Assembly: GCF_003265705.1 (NCBI RefSeq)
Contig: NW_020313288.1
Location: 2,356,615 to 2,420,614 of the forward strand
DNA length: 64,000 nucleotides
Reading direction: 5' to 3'
From: Callorhinus ursinus
Lineage: Eukaryota; Chordata; Mammalia; Carnivora; Otariidae
The translations under genes and the position numbers were made by a program. The notes below the pieces were generated by a model that was not told the origin of the DNA, did no database searches, and saw nothing but the letters and a program-made list of their open reading frames with translations. The stretch's first letter is position 1. Each line of letters begins with the position of its first letter. Shown one piece after another: positions 11,001 to 23,000 of the stretch.

Positions 11001-14000
11001 GGGAGGGCGTGTGGGGCTGCTGGGTAGCAAGCACGGAGGTGAAGCAGAGGTCAGTGGGAAGAGAGGTGGGGGTGCCAGGCACCAGGGTGGGGGCTGCTCC
11101 CCCGAGAAACAGGTCCCCCTCTCTCTGCTGTTCTGGTGCGTGGCCTCCGTACTAAAGGTCACCTTCTGGTCCAGCATAGTGACTGGGGTTCCAGCTCTCA
11201 CATCATCATTCCAGGTGGAAAGACATGGGATGGAGAGAAGGGCACAAACTCGAGGTGCACCAGCTTTTGTCACTCATTTAGGGAGACAGAAGCTTCTACA
11301 GATGGCTCGTAAGCCAGAGTTGACTGTTGTGACCTCACCTAGCTGCGGGGGGGGGGGGGGGGGGGGGGGGAAGGGAGCAGTGGCCAGATGTGTCAGCCCC
11401 TCAACACAGCTGGGAGTCCTACTAACAGGAGAGGGACTGGGCCCTAGGAGATCAGCACCCAGGCTGCTGGTTAGCCTGGGTTCGAATCTGTGCTGTGTGG
11501 CCTCGGGCACAGCAGCCTCCCTCTCTGAGCCTGTTTCTTCATCTGTAAAAGGACGCTGACAGTGACCTGTTCCAGAGTTGCCCACTAGCCGCTGGGCCCG
11601 TGGGGTGTCAGCGACCCACCTGCCCACTCACTGCCCCCCCAGTACTCGCTGTGCAACGAGCCACTGATTGAGCTGTCCAACCCTGGCGCCAGCGGCTCCC
11701 TGTTCTACGTCACCAGTGACGACGAGTTCATCATCAAGACGGTGATGCACAAGGAGGCCGAGTTCCTGCAGAAGCTGCTGCCCGGCTACTACATGGTGAG
11801 GGGCCCTTCCCTGCAGCGCCCCTCCCCTTCCGGGGCTCTGCTCGTGGGGCAGGAGCCCCCGGGGCACCACCCTGCCTCGGGCAGGCCCCGGAGAGCCTTG
11901 CTGGGTCAGTGAGCCTCACCCTCAGGGTGCCCCTCACGCGGTGCCCCCTGCCTATGGCAGGCAGGAATGGCTATCCAGGCCCAAGTGGCCTTCTCCGGGC
12001 GGGGTGGGGCATGGGGGCCCGGGGGGCTGGGCACCCTCTCCACCCTCCCTGCCCATCCCTGCCCCCGCCGACATCTCTGAGTCATGGATCCCAGAAACCG
12101 TGTCTTGTGGGCTTGTGTCTCAGTAGCTGGTGACTCAGGCATGGGGGAGGGGGGCCGGGCCACCAGCTGGCGCAGGGCTCTTCCCGTTCCCCATGTGACT
12201 CACCACCAGAAAAGGCACGACAGACTCCTGGGCAAAGGTGGACGCGGGAGCCTCAGACTTCCGTCCCCCAGCCGACCAGGGTCCTCCTGCTGGCACTGAT
12301 GGGGGTGGGCTCCACCCGAGTGCCCACCTGCCCTGCTGAGCCTGACCTGGCACCTGGCGGGGGTGGGGCGGGGCCTTTCTGGGCAGCTCTGCACGGACTG
12401 TGACCCATCTGCGCTTGGGGTGTCTCATCCGTATCCTATGATGCTTGGGTGGGCCCCCGGCTCCCCTGGGTCGGTGGTCAGCAGCCTCTCCCTGCCTAGC
12501 TCAGCCCCGCTGTTGCAGCAGGAAGGCCCCCGCGGGCCTCGAGGGAGTGGGCAGACGTGGCGCAGCGCCAGGGACCCTTCACTTGCTGACACTGAAATGT
12601 GAACTTCACAGAATCCTCACGTGTCATGAGATGCTAGTTTTCTGTTTCTTCCCCCGTTTTCATAACGTAAAGCCGTTTTTAGTTTGCGGCCGGCTGTGTG
12701 AAAACAAGCAAGTGGTTGCACTTGGCCTTCCAGCCAGAGTTTGCTGATCCTTGCCCTGGACGGTGTCCGGAGGCTGGGCCCCCATGTCACCCCAGGGCAG
12801 GCAAGTGGACAGCTGGTCTGGCCCTGGCACCTCGCCGTGGACCCTCCTGGAGCATCTCGTCTCAGGGGAGACAGATCCCGGCTCACATCAGGATGCTGGG
12901 AGGGCAGAGTGAGGGCCGGCCCGGGAGGGAGGTGGTCAGGGAGGGCTTCCCGAGGGCGGCTCCTGGGCGGAGCGTGGTGGCCGCAGCAGCCACTCTCCTC
13001 TGACCCTGTCCCCTCCCCTGCCACCCAGAACCTCAACCAGAACCCGAGGACGCTGCTGCCCAAGTTCTACGGGCTGTACTGCGTGCAATCGGGCGGCAAG
13101 AACATCCGCGTGGTGGTCATGAACAACATCCTGCCACGCGTCGTCAAGATGCACCTCAAGTTCGACCTCAAGGGCTCTACGTACAAGCGGCGGGCCAGCA
13201 AGAAGGAGAAGGAGAAGAGCATCCCCACCTACAAGGACCTGGACTTCATCCAGGACATGCCCGAGGGGCTTCTGCTCGACGCAGACACCTTCTCTGCGCT
13301 CGTCAAGACGCTGCAGCGGGACTGCCTGGTGAGGCTGTGGTGCCCACGCGACCCCCGTGCACAGGAGGGCCCGGGGGCCCTCGTCCCTCTGAGCCTCTGT
13401 CGTCCCCTTTGCAACACGGGGACGCTGGAGGAAGCGAGCGCCACGTGAGCCCAGATCCACGGCCCATCTTGTAGGCGTGTCCTTATGGTTTCCCCCACCC
13501 CAGCAGCCTGGGGGGTATCGTGCCTGCTCCTCTGGAGATGAGGAGCATCCCGGGCCTTCCAGAGCTCTCTGCTCCATCCTCTGGTCCCTCGGCCCACCCA
13601 GCCCGGCTCCCAGGCCTCCCCCAGACCTCTCAGGATCTGCTTCCCTGAGCCCAGGTGTCAGAGCCCTTGGGGCCAGGAGGGGTCCTGGGCTCCCCAGCTG
13701 TCGCCAGGCAGGCAGGAGCGCTGTTAGGAGGAAGGAAACCCCCTGTCCCAGCCCCGGCCCCTTGGTCTCCTGACCACGTGTGAGACGGGGCTGAGGACAG
13801 GCCCCCGTGGGGCTGTGGGGACTAAGTGGGCACAGACCCAGACGCAGCTTGGGGGCGCACCAGGCCGGGTTTGAGGAGGGGGACGGAGCGCGTGATCTCT
13901 TGGCCCCACCTCCGGCAGGTGCTGGAAAGCTTCAAGATCATGGACTACAGCCTGCTCCTGGGCGTGCACAACATCGACCAGCAGGAGCGCGAGCGGCAGG

Positions 14001-17000
14001 CCGAGGGCGCCCAGAGCACCGCGGACGAGAAGCGGCCGCTAGGTCAGAAGGCGCTCTACTCCACGGCCATGGAGTCCATCCAGGGCGGGGCCGCACGTGG
14101 GGAGGCCATCGAGTCGGACGACACGTAGGTGGCGCGGGGCCAGGGGGGCTTCCAGCTTGTCCGCCTGCACCCCTTGCTAGGTGTGAGGCAGGCGGGGGTA
14201 GGGGGTTTGACCAGGAGGGCAGGAGACCGTCTGCAGCCGGTTCCTGGTTTGCGTTAGAGCAGTGGCGCCCACCCACCAGACCCCACGAGGGTCACATGGG
14301 TGGACACACAGATACCCGGCTCGTGTGTGATGACCAGGGCCTTCTGGATTAATCTGCCAGCGGATTGAGGCCGTTGGCCATCCATGTGGGAAACACAGGT
14401 GTTCCCTTCTCCCACTGGAGCCCTAAACGGGTTCAGGCACCACCATCCGCAGCACAGCTGGAAAGGTGTTGAAGAAGGTGGTGGTGCTGGGAACGAGGGT
14501 GCTGGGCCCAGAGCCCCCAGGAGAACAGGCTGCTGTGATGGAGGACAAGGTCCTAGGCTCAGAGACCCCGGCTGACCCGATCCTGCCACAGGGACTCGAA
14601 GTTTGGTGGGGAGACAGACTCATGGGGCGCCCCCTCCCACCCTCCCTGCACTGCGGACACCGGGCCAGGTTGTTCTCTGTGGGGGCGTCCTGGGCCCTGG
14701 GGGGCTGAGCAGCATCCCTGGCCCCCACCCACTCGATGCCAGGAGCCCCCCCAGTCATGAGGACCACAGACATCCCCGGACATCGTCCAGTGCTTGTGGA
14801 AGGCAGTCCGGTGGGAGCTGTGTCGAGATTGACTTCTCGTCACCATACACTGAGCTGTTGGGAAGCAGTACGGCGGCGGTGGGGGGAGGGGGGGCTGGAG
14901 GAGGGGGGGCATGACCTCCCCTCATCCGCTGGGGAAACGGGGCTCAGAGATGGAAGCAGCTGTTCTGGGTGCACGGCCAGCTGGTGAGGCCAAGGCTTGC
15001 CCCTGGCCTGGCCACCACACAAGGCCAGCAGCTGCGGGGGCCAGGGAAGGAGCAGCCCCGGCCCCCACCAGGCAGGCGGGGGAGCCACAAAGACCTGGCG
15101 CGGCTGGCCCGACCTCCCACCGTCTTGGTGTTTGTAGGGTCTGCGCAGGGCCTGGCAGGGGATGGCGGGGTGCACAGGTGAGCTCAGCACCTGCGTGCCG
15201 TGAGTGCCGTAAGCAGAGCCTGCGGGGGCCTGGGCCTGGCGGATCTGGGGTCGTTGGTGACCTGAGGACAGTCGCTGCCTTGTGAGCCCTCACTAACCGC
15301 GCTGGGCCGGGCACGGGTGGGCCTGGGACTGAGTGAAGCCACTAACTTCCCAGATGGCACCCAGAAGCTCTGGTGGCCCTGCCTGGACTGAGCGTGTGCA
15401 TGGGTGTGCATGGGCGTGCGTGTGCACATGGGCATGTGGGTGCTGGGCCCTTCAGCCACCTCCAGCTTCGAGTGGAGTGTCCAAGAGGAGTGGAGAGCGG
15501 CCCAGTCCCAGCCGTGCCGCCACCTGCAGGGAGCATATGGGCTGTGGCTCCTTCAGTCTCCCCAGCAGGGGGCTCCTGGCAGGGCGAGTCCGGTGGGAAG
15601 CTGCTCGGTGGGGTGCTGAAGGCCCTCGCCCCCTCTCTCGCCAGGATGGGCGGGATTCCTGCCGTGAATGGCCGAGGGGAGCGTCTGCTGCTGCATATCG
15701 GCATCATTGATATTCTGCAGTCCTACAGGTGGGAGCCCGCCCCGCCTCCCTCTCCTCTCCTCCCCCCACCTCCCCCCCCCCCCGCCTCCCCCCTCCCCAG
15801 ATGCACCCCCTTGCTCACGGCAGCAGTGTGCCCTCTGCTGTCAAGACTTCCTTAGTCCCAGCTCCCCTGCCCCCCCCACCAAAGACTCCCAACTGGCCGC
15901 CCGGCCCTAAAGGGAGGCATTTGGTCCCCAACCTGGTGACGCCACCTTCATCAGGATTTGTGCTAGGAACATGGTGAGAGCTCCTGTCAGACAGAGGCTG
16001 AGGCTGGCATAGGGCCTGGGAGTGGGTGGGGTGTCGCCAGCTCATCTTCTGTCCAGCTCTGTCTGTTGAGCACCTACTGTGTGCCAAGCACTGGGCTAAA
16101 CAGAGCAAGACGGAAGCACCCCATGGCCGGGAGGCACAACATCCCTGGACAGCTCACCCGGTGGGCAGGAATAAACGCTCATGGCTGGAGCCACATGTTG
16201 TGTGGTCTCAAGCGTGGCAGAGCCCAAGGAACAGATACTCAGGCCTTACCCGCAGCTTAGAGCTGGGGTGTCGGCAGCCCTGTTACCTGTGCTTGTCCTT
16301 TATGAGGTTTCAACAGTGAGTGTGTCTTAATCGTTAGTGTTTTTTATGAGGGTACTGTATGTTCCTTATGCACGATCCGGACAGGATGGAGGGGGCATTA
16401 TGGGCACGGGGGTCCCCACTTCCTGTCTACTCTCTCAGGAAGCCCACTGGGCACTGGGTGATTTCTTCCTTGCGTCTTTCTTTCCCAAATACGAAACTCA
16501 GCTCCTGCTCATCAAACACTAATATTTGCAGCCTGTTTTCCTACCTGAGGGCAAACCTCTGCCGTAGGGGTATCCCTCTTGATTTAAAGCAGGACTAAGA
16601 AGCTTTTGAAGCAGCAAACCAGGGTTTCCGCAGAGGCTCTGAGCCGAGGCAAGGAGGGTGGGCCAGCACGTATCAGGCAACGACAAGCTCATCCTGGGGC
16701 TGGGGGTGTCATAAGGGGGTGTGTGCTGAGGAGAGGACCCTCCCCCACTGCGGACTAGGGGCTGTCCAGGAAGTCTGCCTGGAGGAGGCACCATTGTCCC
16801 CAGCCCAGGTGCGCAAGGGCCTAGTTAGAGCCACAGTGCCAGGCACTAATTCCAGCTGAGGGGACCAGGGCTCAGCCTAGGCCATGAGGACGGGAAGGAT
16901 GTACTCTGGGGGGGTGCTGGCCGTGAGCCCCCACAGGGGTCAAGCACCGCGGCCTTTTCACTTCCTCTCCAAGAGTAGCCGTGATAGGAGCTGCCAGCAG

Positions 17001-20000
17001 GCCGGGCAGAGGGGACAGGAAGAGGGAGGTGGCTTCTGGCTGGTGCAGCAGGTAGCCTCAGTTCCTCTAGACCGGGGCTCCCCACCCACTTGGTGCCAGG
17101 AGCACCCCCAGTCGTGATGACCACAAATGTCCCCAGACATGGCCCAGTGTCCCCTGGACCCGAAAGTTTGGCAGGTGTTCAGTTCTTTCTTCTCTCTGCA
17201 GGTTCATCAAGAAGCTGGAACATACTTGGAAGGCTCTCGTCCATGACGGGGTGAGCAGCATTCATTTGTTCGTTAGTCTACAAATGTAATGATCTCCCGG
17301 GGCCATGACAGAAGACGTGTTCCCTCCTTCCTGGAGTCACCATCCAAGGAGGACAGCCCTGTGACCCGGCAGTCACAGGCCAAGGGGTCGGGGTCAAGAC
17401 GGGAAAGCACAGGCAGCTGGCCGTAGGCTCTCTAGTGAGGGGTCTGATCTCTACTGGTGAGGGGTACAGAAAGGCTTCTTGGAGGAGAGGACCCCCAAGC
17501 TGAGTTGGAAGGATGCCCAAGGACAGCCTGACCAGGAAAGTCAGGGGCCAACTAGGCAAAGAACACTCTGGAAATGTGCCGCAATAGGGAGGGGCTCATA
17601 TGGGTCCAACTGCACAGCACTGACCCATTGCCACGAGGGGTGTGTCCTGCTCCAAAAGTCTCCACTGCTTGAGAATAACTTGGAATGTGCTTTTTCCTGT
17701 CAATGCTGCCAATATATTATTTCCAAATATAGAAGACTGTGAGGACCAACTGCTGGGGAGCAAACAGAGCCCACCTGGGGGCCCGAGGCAGCCCTGGTCC
17801 AGCTGTGCTGATGAGCTGGCTGGGGCCTCAGATGCACACCTCTCCTCCCATGGCCCCCTTCAGACCAATTCTTAATTAAAGTGCTAAGGGCGCTCTGTGT
17901 TCACATAGTCTGTAAGAGCCTCTGACACCCCTCAGAGAGTGTTTGGAGGGTTCAGATGGAAGCTTCCAGAAAGTGCACCAAGAAGGTCCAGGGGGCAGCC
18001 AGTCAGCAGGAAGCCCTTTCGTGGTGTTAGAAAGCCATGGCAGACGGGAGAGTTGCCAAGTCCTGGTGAGGCCACTTGTAATCTCCAAAGTAAGCTTTGG
18101 CTCAGCTCCTGGGGGTCCAGATGTTGATCAAAGTAACCATACAGGCATGAGCAGTCCGGGGCAGGTAGGGTGGCCCGTGGGGTAGAAGCCCAGGTTCTTC
18201 TGGGCGTGGCCCTCGGCCCCTAGCCCAGGTGGCTGGCCCCCCACAGCACTCTGGACAGAGGAGAGGGCAGAAACTCTGTCCCTACCTTGGCTCCCTTGCC
18301 CTGGGCCAGAACATGGTCCTGTGGTCACGCCTTGTTGCAGCAAGGATGGGAAATGTAGTTTGCCTTCTGGGGGCTGTGTGTCCCTATGGGTTCTGTTATA
18401 TTGCAGCAGGCGGAGGACCCGGGCCATGTCTGGGGACGTCTGTGGTCGTCACCCCTGGGGGAGCTCCTGGCATTGAAGGGGTGGGGGAGGGATGCTGCTC
18501 AGCCTCCCAGTGCCCAGGATGGTGTCCGCCGTGCCGAGGGGAGACTGTGCCATAGAAGGCGAGGCCCCTGGACCGTGGGGAGTAGCAAGGAGTCCCCGCC
18601 TTAAGGGACCCAACACTGCAGGAGCACCAAGTGTGCTGGGCACCCTCCTGTACGGACGGCAAGCGTAGCCCCGTCCAGCCTCCCTGTCGCACAGATGAGG
18701 AAACAGCTCTGAGAGAGGCCGTGTGTTGCCCAGGGTCACCATCCGGTGAGCGCCGCGACAGTCACATCTGCCTGGCTCCAAGTTAACACCAGCTGCCACT
18801 TGTCCCCAGAGCAGGTGTAGCTGGGTGCCACCAAACATTACTTACAATACAGGCGTGCAGCCGTCCTTCGCTGACCCCTGCTTTAGAGAATTCTTCGGGT
18901 TTCCTTATCATATTTATTCGTTTACTTCTTTGAATTGCTGTTTGATTCACGCGGTTCAAAGGATTAAAAATACAGATGGGTTTATAATGAAAAAATGTCC
19001 CTCCCGGGCCCCTCCCCACCAGTTATGTCCTTCCTGCCAGCCCCGTGCTGTGGACCCATCTCCCTGTCCCGCTGCCGCCGTGTGGCCCGGGCTGGCCTGC
19101 GGGACATGGGGAGCACTGGTGGCGCGGCGGCACCCAGCCCCTGTTGCCCACGGGCCCCACTTCTCTCCCCAGGACACAGTCTCTGTCCACCGGCCCAGCT
19201 TCTACGCGGAGCGCTTCTTCAAGTTCATGAGCAACACGGTCTTCCGGAAGAATTCCTGTGAGCTTCCCAGGCCCTCTGGGCAGGAGGTCGCCGGGGGTGA
19301 CGCCGGGGGTGCTGAGCGGGGAGGCGGGGTCGCCAAGAGCGGGGTAAACCCAGAGCCCCTCCTCCTGCCAGGTGGCCGTCCGTGGGCCTCGGTCAGGAAC
19401 TTGGTCCAGACAACAGGGGAGTCAGGACGCTACCCTCCTGGGGCCCAGCACGGGGCCTGAAGCGCACTGTCTGAGCTTGAGTTCAGGCTCCATTGCGTCC
19501 TGCCTGTGTGACCTCAAGTGGGGTCGCCCTGCTCCATGCCTCAGTTTTCCCATCTGTACAGAGCTGTGAGGGCAAGGTGTGTTTACACAAGAGTGTCTGT
19601 CCTCAAGGGGGGCCACCTGCAGCCTCGTGTCCTCACCAACGAAACACGGCCTTGGCGGACACGGAGGCAGCCGGGCATCAGCCAGACCGGGCATTGTCAA
19701 GGAGGGCACAGGACAAACAGAGGCGGCCCGTGCCCTGTGGGTGGCCTCAGGAGGTCCCCTGTCTGTGCTGGGCCTCAAGTCCCAGACCCTGGTGCACACT
19801 CCAGGCCAGGACCCCACATGCTGCCTGGAAGGGTCTTTCTCCCCATGTGTTTGTCTGCCACCTGCACCCTGTTCCCTGTGCGTCCAGCAGGCAGCGTGCT
19901 TGGTCACTCTGTGTCCCCAGCGTCTAGCCTGGGGCCCAGCACGCAGTAGGTGTTCAGTGTCATTGGTGGGAATGGTCTCAGTGTGCACCTTATTTTCCGG

Positions 20001-23000
20001 GCTCCACACCGCAGGAAGTGGGTCCCCAGAGGCAGCAGGGGCAGGCAGGCCTACTGCCCAGCGTGCGACGTGGTCTCCCAGCCTGGGCCAGGCCTGTGTG
20101 GGCGGCAACCCAGCCCCGGTCACCCGGAGCCGGCTCGTGGAGCCAGCGCGACTCCACATTCCCTGACATCGAGCCAGTAGCTTGAAATCGATGGCAGTGG
20201 GATTATTTACGTTGTGGAAATTGGCAAACACCACAATTCTGGCCGTTGTCTCTTGAGAGCGGGTTGTTCATCGTTATCAGCACACCGCTTCTTAGAACCT
20301 TCCCCAGGGCATCATTCTCACTGGTCCAGAGGGGATGCCAGCCTCCAGGGACCGGAGGGCTGCTCACAAGGTGAATTGAGCACCTCCCGTGTGCCGGGTG
20401 TTGTGCTGGCCATCACGGGGGCAGAGTTCACAGGAAGAGCAGGGAGAACATGGTGATGGTCACTGACAGGGTAGGCCGGGTGCAGAGGGCGTCACGGGGT
20501 CACCCGCCTTGTCTGGCCCTGTTACTGCAGATGAGGATGCTAGGGCTCAGAGGGGCTGACCCGCATTTCCCAGGCCCCTCATCCGGGATTGGAGCCAGGC
20601 CCTTTGTGCTGAGCCCCACATGGCCCAAGGCCTCCGGTTCCTTGTCTGAAAGTGGAGGACATGGCCAAGGTGGGCTGGGACCAAGGGGGCTGGGAGCCTG
20701 GGACCTCTGGAGGCAGAGCTGGGTAGAAAGCAGGACAGGGTTTTCTCTGCAAAGAATATTGCTTCTTGCCCAGGCTTGAGGGCCGGGCTGGAGGCCAGGC
20801 GACGGGGGCCGTGTGTGCAGGTGGCAGGCATCAAGGGGGGCCAACCAGGCTATCATGCAAAGGAGGGATTAGGGGCTGGTGGGGCCCTGCCTCGGTGCTG
20901 CCACGGGGCCCCCAGGCTGCCCCAAGCGCCAGTCTACCTCTCTCCACAGCCCTGAAATCCTCGCCGTCCAAGAAGGGCCGTGGTGCCTTGCTGGCCGTCA
21001 AGCCCCTGGGGCCCACAGCTGCCTTCTCAGCCAGCCAGATCCCCAGTGAGCGGGAGGACGCACAATATGACCTCCGGGGGGCCCGCAGCTACCCCACACT
21101 GGAGGATGAAGGTGACCGGGCAGGCTGGGGAGTGGGTGCTTTGGTGACGGGAGAGAGAAGGGGGCTGCTGGGGAAAGGCAGTGTCCCTGGGGAGCTGGGA
21201 GGGGAGGGCACACAGGGAGCAACCCAGTGTGAGGAGGGGTTTCCTGAAGCTAGTGACCTGGGTGAGAGGGGCCTGGGTCACAGTCACCCCCCGCATCCCA
21301 GCCCAAGGTCTGCAGCCATCTGGGGAGGGGGAGCAGCTGGGGCTGTAATAGGGAGAGCTGAACAGAGAAGGTGCCACCCGAAGAGGTGACCCACCCATCA
21401 CCAGATGTCCAGAGACCTAGAGGAAGGAAGCACTTGACGGGGTTGGGCATGATGTTTTGGAAGGTCCCTCCCGGTTCCCAAGGTTAAAGAGTCAAAGATT
21501 ACAGGCAGGGAGGGGCTGGGGAGGGGGGAATAGCATCCAGGAAGGGAAAAACTGCAGGTGCAAAGGCCCTGGGGCAGTACAGGGCCTGGTATGTTGGAGG
21601 GACAGCAGGAGGCCTGTGTGGTTGGAGCAAAGTCAGGGAGGTGGGGGAGAGAGAAGAAGCGGGCGGGTTGACAGGACCTGTGGGCCTGAGGAGGGTTTGG
21701 ATTGCGGTTTGAGAGTAGGTGGCTATTGGAAGCCTTTGTGCAGAGGGTCAATTCGAAAGTATTTGCCCTCTTAAAGCTGCCGAGCAGAATGGAGTGTTGG
21801 GTGGCAGGTGGGGCCGGGGCCTGGATTGCTGAACGTGAGCCAAGCTGCAGGTGGAGCCAGAGGCCTGGAAGGGCTGCCGCAGGTGCCCACAGCCCTCTCC
21901 CCACAGGTCGGCCCGACCTCCTGCCCTGCACGCCGCCATCTTTTGAGGAGGCCACCACCGCCTCCATCGCTACTACCCTGTCCTCCACGTCTCTCTCCAT
22001 CCCGGAGCGATCGCCCTCGGAGACGTCCGAGCAGCCGCGGTACCGGTGAGGGGCCTGGGCTGTCTCTTTCCGTGAGGTGGGGGCGGGGGGCCTCCCACTC
22101 CCCCCCGCCCCCCGTCTACCCTTTTTGGCCCCTCTGCGGGGGGGGCCCCCAGTCTTCGGGCCAGGGGGGGCGGGGGGCGGGGCCCCCCCGCCCCCCCCCC
22201 CCCCCCAGCCGCCCCGCCCTCCGGGCTCCCCGCAAGGCCCCGCCCTTCCCCCCGCCCCCCTTGCACCTCCTGCGCTTTCCCACCCAGAGCTCCGCCTCTC
22301 TGCCCCGCCCTTCCCCCCTCCCCCCTTGGACCTCCTGCGCTTTCCCACCCAGAGCTCCGCCTCTCTGACCACTTTTCCTGGGCACAGATTTAAGTTAGGC
22401 TCTCGAACTGCACAGAATCTTGAGTCACTTTGTCCTCCTCTCCACACACATACCCGGGGGGGGGCGGGCAGAAGCCCCCTCCACCTGCGTGCTGATCCTT
22501 TTTTCTTTTTATTAAGTATTTTTATTCTAAGAGGTACAAAAGAGAATATAGTGAGACACCTCCCCCTGCCGCATGCCTCTTCCCCTCCCTGGGAGCAACC
22601 CCGGGACGGGTTTTTTTCCTCTTTCTACAAATATTTTATGAATATACAAGAAAACAAACCTACGGGCCTGTTTCTGCCTGTTGTCTTGCCACCAGCCTAG
22701 CTCGGTGCCCCTTGCTTGGCGCACTCAGCAGATACAGGTCATCTGTGAGCAGGTGGAGCGCCTGCGGGCTTTCTTCCGTCTGACAGAATGTAGCCTGCCC
22801 TCGGGGCTCTTCGGTTGTTGCCAACTCGACCACAGTGAATAGGCCTTGTTGCTTCCCTTAGTGTTGGGGCAGTTATTCCTGCCATTTGAAAAAGAACAAA
22901 ACCTCACCACCGAAAACACATTGGGCAGAATGCACTTCCCTCTGTCCTGCTGCCTGCTCCCACCTCGGCGGCCTTTCTGCTCTCTAGTGCTGCCATCCAG

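Noticed and set aside
21398..22447. Long reverse-strand open frame (349 codons)
   Set aside because: It is Gly/Pro/Arg-rich because of the G/C homopolymers, overlaps PIP5K1C exon 13 antisense, has no family resemblance and runs through likely corrupted sequence.
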